DNA from: Pseudomonas shirazensis
GTDB taxonomy: Bacteria; Pseudomonadota; Gammaproteobacteria; Pseudomonadales; Pseudomonadaceae
Length of the DNA stretch: 64,000 nucleotides
Assembly (NCBI RefSeq): GCF_014268785.2
Contig: NZ_JABWRD020000003.1
Coordinates: 310,001 to 374,000, forward strand
Direction of reading: 5' to 3'
Part shown: piece by piece, positions 52,953 to 61,704 of the stretch
How positions within the stretch are numbered: the stretch's first letter is position 1
Layout of the letters: every line of letters begins with the position of its first letter
The notes under the pieces: model-generated
Database searches by the model: none
What the model saw: the letters and a program-made list of their open reading frames with translations, nothing else
What the model was told of the DNA's origin: nothing
Translations under genes and position numbers: made by a program

Positions 52953-52996
52953 CCGTCCGTTTGCCTGACCCCATTGCTCTTGCTCCGAGGCTACTC

Positions 52997-54478
52997 ATGA
53001 CCCGCGAAGAATTCCTGCGTCTGGCCGCTGCTGGCTACAACCGCATTCCTTTGGCCTGCGAAACCCTGGCCGACTTCGACACGCCGTTGTCGATCTACCT
53101 GAAGCTGGCTGATCAGGCCAACTCGTACCTGCTCGAATCCGTTCAGGGCGGCGAGAAGTGGGGCCGTTACTCGATGATCGGCCTGCCATCGCGCACGGTG
53201 CTGCGCGTGCACGGCTATCAGGTGAGCATCCTTGAAGACGGTGTCGAGGTAGAAAGCCACGAGGTGGAAGACCCGCTGGCCTTCGTCGAAGCGTTCAAAG
53301 AGCGTTACAAGGTTGCCGATATCGCCGGCCTGCCGCGCTTCAATGGCGGCCTGGTCGGCTACTTCGGTTACGACTGCGTGCGTTATGTGGAAAAACGCCT
53401 GGGAGCCTGCCCGAACCCGGACCCACTGGGTGTGCCGGACATTCTGCTGATGGTCTCGGACGCAGTAGTGGTGTTCGACAACCTGGCCGGCAAGATGCAC
53501 GCGATCGTGCTGGTCGACCCGTCTGCCGAAGACGCCCTCGAACAGGGCCAGGCGCGCCTGCAGGCGCTGCTGGCCAAGCTGCGCGAGCCGATCACGCCAC
53601 GTCGCGGCCTTGACCTGAGCGGGCCGATGGCTGCCGAACCGGCATTCCGTTCAAGCTTCACCCAGGATGATTACGAACGTGCGGTCGATACGGTCAAGGA
53701 GTACATCCTCGCCGGCGACTGCATGCAGGTGGTGCCGTCGCAGCGCATGTCGATCGACTTCAAGGCCGCGCCCATTGACCTTTATCGCGCGCTGCGCTGC
53801 TTCAACCCGACGCCTTATATGTACTTCTTCAACTTCGGTGACTTCCATGTCGTCGGCAGTTCGCCGGAAGTGCTGGTGCGGGTCGAAGACAACCTGGTCA
53901 CCGTGCGCCCAATCGCCGGCACCCGCCCACGCGGTGCCAACGAAGAAGCCGACCGCGCGCTGGAAGACGACCTGCTGTCCGACGCCAAGGAAATCGCCGA
54001 GCACCTGATGCTGATCGATCTGGGCCGCAACGATGTCGGCCGCGTTTCGGCAACTGGCAGCGTGCGCCTGACCGAGAAGATGGTGATCGAGCGCTATTCC
54101 AACGTCATGCACATCGTCTCCAACGTCACCGGCCAACTGGCCGAGGGCTTGACCGCAATGGATGCACTGCGGGCGATCCTGCCGGCCGGCACCTTGTCCG
54201 GCGCGCCGAAGATCCGTGCCATGGAAATCATCGACGAGCTCGAGCCGGTCAAGCGTGGCGTGTATGGCGGTGCAGTCGGTTACTTTGCCTGGAACGGCAA
54301 CATGGACACCGCGATCGCCATTCGCACCGCGGTGATCAAGGATGGCGAACTGCATGTTCAGGCCGGTGGCGGTATCGTTGCTGATTCGGTGCCTGCACTG
54401 GAGTGGGAAGAAACCATCAACAAGCGCCGCGCGATGTTCCGCGCCGTAGCCCTGGCGGAACAGACCCCGTCGCGTTGA
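52997..54478 (+). CDS. trpE: Anthranilate synthase component I TrpE
   Basis: 493 aa from the ATG at 52997 (CGAGG upstream). TrpE turns chorismate and ammonia to anthranilate, with glutamine-derived ammonia from TrpG. The feedback-inhibition LLESVQGGEKWGRYSMIG near the N-terminus, and the chorismate-binding SSPEVLVR, RPIAGTRPRGA, IDLGRNDVGRV and GTLSGAPKIRAMEIIDELE, are all present. It follows the leader region in gph and is separated from trpG by 145 nt. Confidence 0.98.
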   Translation: MTREEFLRLAAAGYNRIPLACETLADFDTPLSIYLKLADQANSYLLESVQGGEKWGRYSMIGLPSRTVLRVHGYQVSILEDGVEVESHEVEDPLAFVEAFKERYKVADIAGLPRFNGGLVGYFGYDCVRYVEKRLGACPNPDPLGVPDILLMVSDAVVVFDNLAGKMHAIVLVDPSAEDALEQGQARLQALLAKLREPITPRRGLDLSGPMAAEPAFRSSFTQDDYERAVDTVKEYILAGDCMQVVPSQRMSIDFKAAPIDLYRALRCFNPTPYMYFFNFGDFHVVGSSPEVLVRVEDNLVTVRPIAGTRPRGANEEADRALEDDLLSDAKEIAEHLMLIDLGRNDVGRVSATGSVRLTEKMVIERYSNVMHIVSNVTGQLAEGLTAMDALRAILPAGTLSGAPKIRAMEIIDELEPVKRGVYGGAVGYFAWNGNMDTAIAIRTAVIKDGELHVQAGGGIVADSVPALEWEETINKRRAMFRAVALAEQTPSR

Positions 54479-54493
54479 TGTGTTGAGTTGGCT

Positions 54494-54508
54494 GGCCGCC
54501 ACGCGGCC
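54494..54508 (+). promoter_or_regulatory. Hairpin in the trpE-trpG gap
   Basis: GGCCGC-CAC-GCGGCC, a 6-bp stem 15 nt after the trpE stop. A second hairpin GCGCC-TGGA-GGCGC lies at 54562-54575. The 145-nt gap also has an ATG at 54555 with one Trp codon, in frame with trpG (MTRAWRRKRK). Together they may form a weak attenuator for trpGDC. Confidence 0.4.
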
Positions 54509-54623
54509 TCGCTCCATCTGCCTGCCTTGTGCTTGACCCAGCGCCCCGTGCGGGATGACCCGCGCCTGGAGGCGCAAGCGCAAGGTTCGAATCAGAAGTC
54601 AGTCTTCTAGAGGTTTGCCGCAC

Positions 54624-55217
54624 ATGTTACTGATGATCGACAACTATGACTCCTTCACCTACAACGTCGTCCAGTACTTTGGCGAGTTGGGGGCCGAGGT
54701 CAAGGTCATCCGCAATGACGAGATGACCATCGCCCAGATCGAAGCACTCAACCCCGAGCGCATCGTGGTCTCACCAGGCCCGTGCACCCCGAGCGAAGCC
54801 GGTGTGTCGATCGAGGCCATTCTGCATTTTGCCGGCAAGCTGCCGATCCTTGGCGTTTGCCTTGGCCACCAGTCGATCGGCCAGGCCTTTGGCGGCGACG
54901 TAGTCCGCGCCCGCCAGGTGATGCATGGCAAGACCAGCCCGGTCCATCATCGCGACCTTGGGGTGTTTGCCGAACTGAACAATCCGCTCACGGTGACCCG
55001 TTACCATTCGTTGGTGGTCAAGCGCGAGACGCTGCCCGAGTGCCTTGAGGTGACCGCCTGGACTGCCCACGACGATGGCTCGGTGGATGAAATCATGGGC
55101 CTGCGCCACAAGACCTTGAACATCGAAGGGGTGCAGTTCCACCCCGAGTCGATTCTTACCGAGCAGGGCCACGAGCTGTTCGCCAACTTCCTCAAGCAGA
55201 CCGGCGGCCGCCGTTAA
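54624..55217 (+). CDS. trpG: Anthranilate synthase component II TrpG
   Basis: 197 aa class I glutamine amidotransferase from the ATG at 54624 (AGAGG upstream). The start MLLMIDNYDSFTYNVVQYFG is exact. The catalytic Cys is in GVCLGHQSIGQAFGG, and the His-Glu pair in VQFHPES. It supplies ammonia to TrpE. trpD starts 10 nt downstream. In-frame codons upstream (from 54555) exist but are not family-like. Confidence 0.97.
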   Translation: MLLMIDNYDSFTYNVVQYFGELGAEVKVIRNDEMTIAQIEALNPERIVVSPGPCTPSEAGVSIEAILHFAGKLPILGVCLGHQSIGQAFGGDVVRARQVMHGKTSPVHHRDLGVFAELNNPLTVTRYHSLVVKRETLPECLEVTAWTAHDDGSVDEIMGLRHKTLNIEGVQFHPESILTEQGHELFANFLKQTGGRR

Positions 55218-55227
55218 GGATTCGAGC

Positions 55228-56277
55228 ATGGATATCAAAAGCGCGTTGAGCCGTATCGTTGGCCACCTGGACCTGTCGACTGCAGAAATGAGCGACGTCA
55301 TGCGCCAGATCATGACCGGCCAGTGCAGCGAGGCGCAGATCGGTGCCTTCCTGATGGGCATGCGCATGAAGAGCGAGAGCATCGACGAAATCGTCGGCGC
55401 GGTCTCGGTGATGCGTGAGCTGGCAGACAAGGTCGAGCTGGAAAGCCTCGACGGCGTGGTCGACGTGGTCGGTACCGGCGGTGACGGTGCGAACATCTTC
55501 AACGTGTCCACGGCGGCGTCGTTTGTGCTCGCCGCGGCTGGCTGCAAAGTGGCCAAACACGGCAACCGCGCAGTCTCGGGCAAAAGTGGCAGTGCCGACC
55601 TGCTCGAGGCGGCCGGGATTTACCTGAACCTGACGCCAGTGCAGGTTGCCCGCTGCATCGACAGCCTGGGCATCGGCTTCATGTTCGCGCAGAGTCACCA
55701 CAAAGCCATGAAGTACGCCGCGGGCCCGCGTCGCGAGCTGGGCCTGCGCACTTTGTTCAACATGCTTGGCCCGCTTACGAATCCGGCCGGAGTGCAACAC
55801 CAGGTGGTTGGCGTGTTCGCCCAGACCTTGTGCCGGCCGCTGGCCGAGGTGCTGCAGCGCCTGGGCAGCAAGCACGTGTTGGTGGTGCACTCCAAGGATG
55901 GCCTGGATGAGTTCAGCCTGGCAGCGCCGACCTTTGTTGCCGAGCTGAAAAAAGGTGAGATCAGCGAGTATTGGGTCGAGCCCGAAGACCTCGGCATGAA
56001 GAGCCAGAGCCTGCATGGCCTGGCTGTGGAAAACCCGCAGGCCTCGTATGAACTGATCCGCGATGCCTTGGGCCGGCGCAAGACCGAAAACGGCCAGAAG
56101 GCCGCCGAGATGATCGTGCTCAATGCGGGCGCCGCGCTGTACGCAGCAGACCACGCAATGACCCTGGCCCAGGGCGTAGAGCTTGCCAGCGATGTATTGC
56201 ACACCGGCCTGGCCTGGGAAAAACTCCAGGAACTGGGCGCCTTTACCGCCGTATTCAAGCAGGAGAACGAAGCATGA
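55228..56277 (+). CDS. trpD: Anthranilate phosphoribosyltransferase TrpD
   Basis: 349 aa. TrpD joins anthranilate with PRPP. The PRPP loop VGTGGDGANIFNVST, KHGNRAVSGKSGSADLLEA and the anthranilate-site region HHKAMKYAAGPRRELGLRTLFNMLGPLTNP are present. It overlaps trpC by 4 nt. Confidence 0.98.
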   Translation: MDIKSALSRIVGHLDLSTAEMSDVMRQIMTGQCSEAQIGAFLMGMRMKSESIDEIVGAVSVMRELADKVELESLDGVVDVVGTGGDGANIFNVSTAASFVLAAAGCKVAKHGNRAVSGKSGSADLLEAAGIYLNLTPVQVARCIDSLGIGFMFAQSHHKAMKYAAGPRRELGLRTLFNMLGPLTNPAGVQHQVVGVFAQTLCRPLAEVLQRLGSKHVLVVHSKDGLDEFSLAAPTFVAELKKGEISEYWVEPEDLGMKSQSLHGLAVENPQASYELIRDALGRRKTENGQKAAEMIVLNAGAALYAADHAMTLAQGVELASDVLHTGLAWEKLQELGAFTAVFKQENEA

Positions 56278-57110
56278 GCGTGCCGACCGTGCTGGAAAAC
56301 ATCCTCGCCCGCAAGGTCGAGGAAGTCGCCGAGCGCCGTGCCCGGATCAGCCTGGCCGAGCTCGAGCAACTGGCCAAGGCTGCTGATGCGCCGCGTGGCT
56401 TCGCCAATGCGCTGATCGAACAGGCCAAGCGCAAGCAGCCTGCGGTGATTGCCGAAATCAAGAAGGCCTCACCGAGCAAGGGCGTGATCCGCGAAAACTT
56501 CGTCCCGGCCGACATCGCCGTCAGTTACGAGAGGGGCGGCGCGACCTGCCTGTCGGTGCTGACCGACATCGATTATTTCCAGGGCGCCGATGCCTACCTG
56601 CAGCAGGCCCGCGCGGCCTGCAAGCTGCCGGTGATTCGCAAGGACTTCATGATCGATCCGTACCAGATCGTCGAAGCCCGTGCGTTGGGCGCCGATTGCG
56701 TGCTGCTGATTGTCTCTGCGCTGGATGATGTGCGCATGGCCGAACTGGCCGCTGTGGCCAAGTCGGTCGGCCTGGATGTGCTGGTCGAAGTGCATGACGG
56801 CGATGAGCTGGAGCGGGCCTTGAACACCCTCGACACACCATTGGTCGGGGTCAACAACCGTAACCTGCACACCTTTGACGTCAGCCTGGAAACCACCCTC
56901 GACCTGCTGCCACGAATTCCGCGTGAGCGGCTGGCGATCACCGAGAGCGGGATCTTCAACCGGGCCGATGTCGAGCTGATGGAAATCAACGGGGTGTACT
57001 CGTTCCTGGTTGGCGAAGCGTTCATGCGTGCTGAGCAACCGGGGCAGGAATTGCAGCGGCTGTTCTTCCCGCAGCGGCCGGTACAGAACGTGGTTCAGGA
57101 ACTGGACTGA
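56274..57110 (+). CDS. trpC: Indole-3-glycerol phosphate synthase TrpC
   Basis: 278 aa TIM barrel. It closes the indole ring from CdRP. PAVIAEIKKASPSKGVIRENF (catalytic Lys), VIRKDFMIDPYQI, VGVNNRNLHTF and ITESGIFNRADV are the family motifs. It is not fused to TrpF. A terminator follows. Confidence 0.98.
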   Translation: MSVPTVLENILARKVEEVAERRARISLAELEQLAKAADAPRGFANALIEQAKRKQPAVIAEIKKASPSKGVIRENFVPADIAVSYERGGATCLSVLTDIDYFQGADAYLQQARAACKLPVIRKDFMIDPYQIVEARALGADCVLLIVSALDDVRMAELAAVAKSVGLDVLVEVHDGDELERALNTLDTPLVGVNNRNLHTFDVSLETTLDLLPRIPRERLAITESGIFNRADVELMEINGVYSFLVGEAFMRAEQPGQELQRLFFPQRPVQNVVQELD

Positions 57111-57118
57111 TTGACCTT

Positions 57119-57147
57119 GAAGCCGGCCATTGCCGGCTTCGTTGTTT
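57119..57147 (+). terminator. Terminator of trpGDC
   Basis: GAAGCCGGC / GCCGGCTTC, a 9-bp stem with a 4-nt loop, followed by GTTGTTT. It begins 8 nt after the trpC stop. Confidence 0.85.
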
Positions 57148-57176
57148 CTAGAAGGTGGCTAAAAGGTGGCATCCCG

Positions 57177-57881
57177 ATGAGCGAACAACCTCTGGCCCTG
57201 ACCGTCGCGCAGGGCCTGCAAGCCGAGCAGGACCTGCTCGCCGCCGTGTGCCGCGGCGATGCCGAGGCCGGCGTGCTGTTCTGGCGCCCGACCGATCAGG
57301 CGCTGGTGATGCCGCGGCGGCTGAGCCGGCAGGACAACTTCGAGGTTGCCTGCGCCGAGCTGGCCATCGCTGGCTGGCCGGTGCTGCTACGCGAGACTGG
57401 CGGCGAACCGGTGCCGCAATCGCATGCAACGGTCAACGTCGCGCTGGTGTATGTTGCCCCGCGTAGCGAAGGCGACCATGGCCGTATCGAGAACGCTTAT
57501 GAGCGTTTGTGTCAGCCGCTGTGTGAGGTTCTGCGCGAGTGGGGCGGGGTGGCTTCGCTGGGCGAGATCGATGGCGCCTTCTGCGACGGACGTTACAACG
57601 TCAACCTCAACGGGCGCAAGCTGGTCGGCACTGCTCAGCGCTGGCGCCAGGGCCTGGGCGGCAAGCGCCCGGTAGTGCTGGTGCATGGCGCCCTGCTGCT
57701 GGATAACCAGCGCGAGTCGATGGTGGCGGCGGTCAACCGCTTCAATCAGTGCTGCGGCATCGATCAGCACTGCCGCGCCGACAGTCATATCGCCCTGCAT
57801 GAAGTGGCGCCGGCAGTGCCCTGGTTCGAGCGCCTGTCTGCCGCCTATGCTGAGGTGATCGCAGGTCTGCCCCAAGATTAA
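57177..57881 (+). CDS. Lipoate-protein ligase A family protein
   Basis: 234 aa from the ATG at 57177 (AAAAGGTGG upstream). It belongs to the BPL/LplA/LipB fold: RLSRQDNFEVACAELA, the strand VNVALVYVAP, and YNVNLNGRKLVGTAQRW, where the Lys is the conserved lipoyl- or substrate-binding lysine. Attachment or transfer of lipoyl or octanoyl groups is the family role. There is no C-terminal accessory domain. Its stop overlaps the convergent crp stop by 4 nt. Confidence 0.85.
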   Translation: MSEQPLALTVAQGLQAEQDLLAAVCRGDAEAGVLFWRPTDQALVMPRRLSRQDNFEVACAELAIAGWPVLLRETGGEPVPQSHATVNVALVYVAPRSEGDHGRIENAYERLCQPLCEVLREWGGVASLGEIDGAFCDGRYNVNLNGRKLVGTAQRWRQGLGGKRPVVLVHGALLLDNQRESMVAAVNRFNQCCGIDQHCRADSHIALHEVAPAVPWFERLSAAYAEVIAGLPQD

Positions 57882-58522
57882 CGGGTGCCGTACACCACCA
57901 TGGTTTTGCCCTTGACCTGAACCAGGCTGCGCTCCTCCAGATCCTTGAGGACGCGGCCGACCATCTCCCGTGAACAACCCACGATCCGCCCGATCTCCTG
58001 GCGGGTGATCTTGATCTGCATGCCGTCCGGATGAGTCATGGCATCGGGCTGCTTGCACAAGTCGAGCAGGCAACGGGCGACGCGCCCGGTGACATCGAAG
58101 AACGCCAGGTCGCCGACCTTGCGCGTGGTGTTGCGCAGGCGCTGGGCCATCTGGCTGCCCAAGGCGTAGAGAATCTCAGGGTCGAGGCGGGCGACCTCGC
58201 GGAATCTCTCGTAGCTGATCTCGGCTACTTCGCATTCGGTCTTGGCCCGCACCCAGGCGCTGCGATACTGCTCCTTGCCGACTGGCTCGAACAAGCCCAG
58301 CTCACCGAAGAAATCGCCATCGTTGAGGTAGGCGATGATCATCTCGCGGTCCTGGTCATCTTCGATGATCACGGTGACCGAGCCTTTGATGATGAACGAC
58401 AAGGTTTCAGCCCGGTCGCCGGCACAGAGGATATCGCTCTTGGCGGCAAACCGGCGGCGCTGGCAGTGCGCCAGCAATTTGTCGATGTTCTTGATCTTGG
58501 CGGAGAGGGCGGACACAACCAT
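57878..58522 (-). CDS. crp: Cyclic AMP receptor protein (Crp/Vfr)
   Basis: 214 aa. The N-terminal beta-roll binds cAMP (GDFFGELGLFE and RSAWVRAKTECEVAEISY). The C-terminal winged helix reads MQIKITRQEIGRIVGCSREMVGRVLKDLEE, very close to Vfr of P. aeruginosa and Crp of E. coli. In pseudomonads it acts mainly as a global regulator rather than for catabolite repression. AGGA precedes the ATG. It is divergent from the OsmC gene across a 186-nt gap. Confidence 0.95.
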   Translation of the reverse strand: MVVSALSAKIKNIDKLLAHCQRRRFAAKSDILCAGDRAETLSFIIKGSVTVIIEDDQDREMIIAYLNDGDFFGELGLFEPVGKEQYRSAWVRAKTECEVAEISYERFREVARLDPEILYALGSQMAQRLRNTTRKVGDLAFFDVTGRVARCLLDLCKQPDAMTHPDGMQIKITRQEIGRIVGCSREMVGRVLKDLEERSLVQVKGKTMVVYGTR

Positions 58523-58708
58523 CAGGACATCCTGTTCGATGCGATACAGAGGCTTTTCGGATCGGCTGGCAGGCCGCGCCAGTCATTTGGCGCCAGCTTA
58601 TCAGGCGCTGCCCAGTGTATCGGCAGCGATGCGTGTTGAGTTGAGCTTTTCCGACGGGCTTACAAGGCTTAAGCTGGCACCCTTTCTACGTATCTGGAGT
58701 CGACAAGC

Positions 58709-59131
58709 ATGAAGGCACGCATCCAATGGGCCGGTGAAGCCATGTTCCTCGGTGAATCGGGTAGCGGCCATGTCGTGGTCATGGACGGTCCGCCCGAAGC
58801 CGGTGGGCGCAACCTTGGCGTGCGGCCGATGGAGATGCTCCTGCTCGGCCTCGGTGGCTGCAGCAACTTCGACGTGGTCAGCATTCTGAAGAAATCGCGC
58901 CAGGCAGTGGAGAGCTGCGAAGCATTCCTCGAAGCCGAGCGCGCTGACGAAGATCCGAAGGTGTTCACCAAGATCCACCTCAACTTCGTGGTCAAGGGTC
59001 GCGGCCTCAAGGAAGCGCAGGTCAAGCGCGCTGTCGAGCTGTCAGCAGAGAAGTACTGCTCGGCGTCGATCATGCTCGGCCGCGCAGGTGTGGAAATCAC
59101 CCACAGCTATGAGATCGTCGAACTCGGCTGA
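58709..59131 (+). CDS. OsmC/Ohr family protein
   Basis: 140 aa. The two redox cysteines of the family are seen in LGGCSNFDVVS and EKYCSASIML. Such proteins reduce organic hydroperoxides or have a role in osmotic stress. This one is the YhfA-like branch by its short length and the start KARIQWAGEAMFLGESGSGH. GGAG precedes the ATG. Its 3' end overlaps the next, convergent gene by 25 nt. Confidence 0.9.
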   Translation: MKARIQWAGEAMFLGESGSGHVVVMDGPPEAGGRNLGVRPMEMLLLGLGGCSNFDVVSILKKSRQAVESCEAFLEAERADEDPKVFTKIHLNFVVKGRGLKEAQVKRAVELSAEKYCSASIMLGRAGVEITHSYEIVELG

Positions 59132-59538
59132 GTTGTTTCCGTGTTGTAGAGCAAGGCCAGCCCAGGCAGCAGCGCCAGCAGCAGTGCTGGTGCATTGCTG
59201 GCCAGCAGGATGAAAGTCTCGGCGGTGCTCCACGTGGTGCCGAAGCATTGGGCAAACACCAGGCACTGCAACAGTGCCGTGATGCTGGCGGCCAGCAAGA
59301 AGACGCCAAGCAGCAGTCGGCGTCTGTGGGTAAAGCAGCCCGCCAGCACAAACAGTAACTGCCCCGGCAGGCTCAACAGCAGCAGTTCAAGTGCACTATT
59401 GCTGTCGGGTTCGCCCAGGCTGGGTAGCGTGAGACTGAAGCTCGCTTGCCGGATTTGCGCGGTCATCAGGCATATGAACAGGTAGGCCATCAACGGCAAG
59501 CCCAGACTTTGCAGCAGGCGCCGGGCAACTCTCGACAT
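59107..59538 (-). CDS. Hypothetical membrane protein
   Basis: 143 aa, not recognised. Four hydrophobic helices are visible: LPLMAYLFICLMTA, LLLLSLPGQLLFVLAG, LLLGVFLLAASITALLQCLV and FILLASNAPALLLALLPGLALLY. Short basic loops (TQIRQAS-like and THRRR) alternate. Its start overlaps the stop of the gene upstream (TAATG), so translation is coupled to the DUF2157-like protein. The last 25 nt overlap the 3' end of the convergent OsmC gene. Confidence 0.75.
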   Translation of the reverse strand: MSRVARRLLQSLGLPLMAYLFICLMTAQIRQASFSLTLPSLGEPDSNSALELLLLSLPGQLLFVLAGCFTHRRRLLLGVFLLAASITALLQCLVFAQCFGTTWSTAETFILLASNAPALLLALLPGLALLYNTETTQPSSTIS

Positions 59539-60578
59539 TATCGACGCAGCCCGGGTAACAGCGCGAGCAGGCGTTCAGGCAAGTTGCCGCGTAAGCTGGC
59601 ACTGAGCTTTTCACGATGCTTTTGGTAGACAAGGCCCAGACCGATCACGCCGAGGCCGATCAAGGTCAGCAGCAGCGGGAACAACAGCGAGTCGGCAAAC
59701 ACCTGATAGGACAGGTAGCCCAGGTAGGCCGCCACGCCGACGGCGCCGAACACCATGAAGATCGGCCGTCGCAGCAGCACCGCCAGGCCCATCAGGCCCA
59801 GGTTGATCAAGCCATACATGGCTTTGCCCCATTCGCTGCCGCTGTCGAGCAGGGTCAACCCGCCCCAGAACGCTGCCAGGCCAGCCAGGTAACCCCAGAA
59901 GGCGTAGTCCTTGCGCGTGCGTCCATCGACCACGATGCTCAGCAGCAGCACGCCCAGGCCGAACCAGACCGAGACCAGGCGCCGCTGCTCCCAGCTGAAC
60001 GGCGCGCCGTATATCCACTCGGTCAGGTCCATCGACATGAACCACAGCGCCACTGCGATCGGCATGACGATGAACGGGAAGGCAATCAGGCGCAGCATCA
60101 GCAGGCCAGCGAGCACCGTCGCCGCCTCCATCAGCAGCCAGCCGGCTTGCACGTTGGTGTAGTACTGATGGAAGTCGACCTGAGTGTCGTCCAGCGGCCA
60201 CCAGCCCAGCAAGCGCTGTAGAGCAAACACGCTCAGCGGCACAATGCTCACCGCCACTGCGCCGAGCACGCCGGCAGGCACAAGCTGCTGGCGCCGTTGC
60301 AGGGCCAGGGCTGATGTGGTCAATACGGCGATATACAGCAGGGCGATAGCCAGCAGTGCTGAATCACCGATGCTCATCCAGGCTTCGGTCAGCAGCCAGC
60401 CCATGGCGGCCATGATCAGCAGGCCGCCGAGGTAGAACGCTACATGCGCCAGTTGGAAGCTGGCTTGAGCAGCCGGTTGGCGCCGCAGGAAATTCAGCAG
60501 CGCCTGATCCTGGCCGGGTTGCAGAATACTGGCGTCGACCGCACGCGCCAGATCCTTGGCATCGAAACGTTCGGTCAT
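59538..60578 (-). CDS. DUF2157-like polytopic membrane protein
   Basis: 346 aa. About 65 cytosolic N-terminal residues are followed by about nine hydrophobic segments (from HVAFYLGGLLIMAAMGWLL to FPLLLTLIGLGVIGLGLVY), then a short basic tail. The layout resembles DUF2157/DUF4401 proteins, whose function is unknown. It is 10 nt before the start of coq7's stop region and coupled to the small membrane protein downstream. Confidence 0.78.
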   Translation of the reverse strand: MTERFDAKDLARAVDASILQPGQDQALLNFLRRQPAAQASFQLAHVAFYLGGLLIMAAMGWLLTEAWMSIGDSALLAIALLYIAVLTTSALALQRRQQLVPAGVLGAVAVSIVPLSVFALQRLLGWWPLDDTQVDFHQYYTNVQAGWLLMEAATVLAGLLMLRLIAFPFIVMPIAVALWFMSMDLTEWIYGAPFSWEQRRLVSVWFGLGVLLLSIVVDGRTRKDYAFWGYLAGLAAFWGGLTLLDSGSEWGKAMYGLINLGLMGLAVLLRRPIFMVFGAVGVAAYLGYLSYQVFADSLLFPLLLTLIGLGVIGLGLVYQKHREKLSASLRGNLPERLLALLPGLRR

Positions 60579-60588
60579 CTGTGTATTC

Positions 60589-61236
60589 CTAGATGCGGTA
60601 GGTGCTTTTGGTCATGACCTTGGCCATCAGGCTCATGCCAAAGCGCACGGGCGCCGGGAAGCGATAGCCGCCGGCTTCCAGTGCCGCGTCGGCATGGTGC
60701 TCTTCATCGATCCGCATCTGCTCGAGAATGGCCCGGGATTTTTCATCTTCGCTGGGCAACTGCTCGAGATGTTCATCCAGATGCTTGCAGACCTGATGCT
60801 CGGTTGCCGCAACGAAGCCAAGGCTGACCTTGTCGCTGACCAGCCCGGCGATTGCGCCGATGCCGAACGACATGCCGTAGAACAATGGGTTGAGCACACT
60901 GGGATGGCTGCCGAGTTGGCGAATACGCTGCTCGCACCAGGCCAGATGGTCGATCTCTTCTTCGGCTGCATGCTCCATCGCCTTGCGCACCTGAGGCAGG
61001 CGGGCGGTCAGCGATTGCCCCTGGTACAGCGCCTGGGCGCAGACTTCACCCGTGTGGTTGATGCGCATCAAGCCGGCGACGTGGCGCGTTTGCGCGTCGT
61101 CCAGGTCAGCGTCGGGCTGGATGATTGCAGGAGAAGGGCGGCTAGGTTGGCCGCTGAAAGGCAGCAAGGTGCGCATGGCGGTATCGGCCTGCAGCAACAA
61201 GCGGTCGAGCGGCGAATAGTGACGTTCGGTAGCCAT
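60589..61236 (-). CDS. coq7: 2-polyprenyl-3-methyl-6-methoxy-1,4-benzoquinone monooxygenase Coq7
   Basis: 215 aa from the ATG at 61236 (GGAGG 5 nt upstream). Coq7 is a membrane-bound carboxylate-bridged diiron hydroxylase of ubiquinone synthesis, replacing UbiF in pseudomonads. The iron ligands are in HTGEVCAQ, AAEEEIDHL, ATEHQV and MRIDEEHH. The longer frame adds five codons with no better start. Confidence 0.95.
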   Translation of the reverse strand: MATERHYSPLDRLLLQADTAMRTLLPFSGQPSRPSPAIIQPDADLDDAQTRHVAGLMRINHTGEVCAQALYQGQSLTARLPQVRKAMEHAAEEEIDHLAWCEQRIRQLGSHPSVLNPLFYGMSFGIGAIAGLVSDKVSLGFVAATEHQVCKHLDEHLEQLPSEDEKSRAILEQMRIDEEHHADAALEAGGYRFPAPVRFGMSLMAKVMTKSTYRI

Positions 61237-61275
61237 CGGGCACCTCCGCAAGAGTGATGCCCGACAGTTTACCGC

Positions 61276-61294
61276 AAACCCCTGGCCGGGGCTT
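61276..61294 (-). terminator. Weak terminator after the HIT gene
   Basis: AAGCCCC / GGGGTTT (one G-T pair) with a 5-nt loop on the minus strand, 9 nt after the HIT stop, ending in only three T residues. Confidence 0.4.
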
Positions 61295-61302
61295 GCCTTG
61301 GA

Positions 61303-61641
61303 TCAGCCCGGTGGCCAGTGCATCTGGCGCTGGCCGAGCACGTGCATGTGAATATGGTAGACCGTCTGGCCGCCCAGTTCGTTGCAGTTCATGACTACGC
61401 GGAAACCGTCTTCGCAACCCAGCTCCTTGGCCAGACGCTGCGCGGTGAAGAGGATATGGCCGGCGACGGCCTTGTCATCTTCGGTCAGGTCGTTTAGGGT
61501 GCGGATCGGCTTTTTCGGGATAACCAGAAAATGTACCGGCGCCTGCGGGGCGATATCGTGGAAGGCCAGAACCTGGTCATCCTCGTAGATGATCTTGGCC
61601 GGGATTTCCCGGTTGATGATCTTGGTGAAGAGAGTCTCCAC
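61303..61641 (-). CDS. HIT domain (HinT-type) nucleotide hydrolase
   Basis: 112 aa from a GTG at 61641 with GGAG 8 nt upstream; this gives the usual HinT length and the start (M)ETLFTKIINREIPAKIIYED. The histidine triad is HIHMH. HinT proteins cleave adenosine phosphoramidates. The longer frame to 61686 is not family-like. Confidence 0.93.
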   Translation of the reverse strand: METLFTKIINREIPAKIIYEDDQVLAFHDIAPQAPVHFLVIPKKPIRTLNDLTEDDKAVAGHILFTAQRLAKELGCEDGFRVVMNCNELGGQTVYHIHMHVLGQRQMHWPPG

Positions 61642-61704
61642 AGCACTTGCTCCATGGTCAGGGTCCGAGCTGAGTGTACCCAGCACGGCGCTGCGCGCAC
61701 AGTG

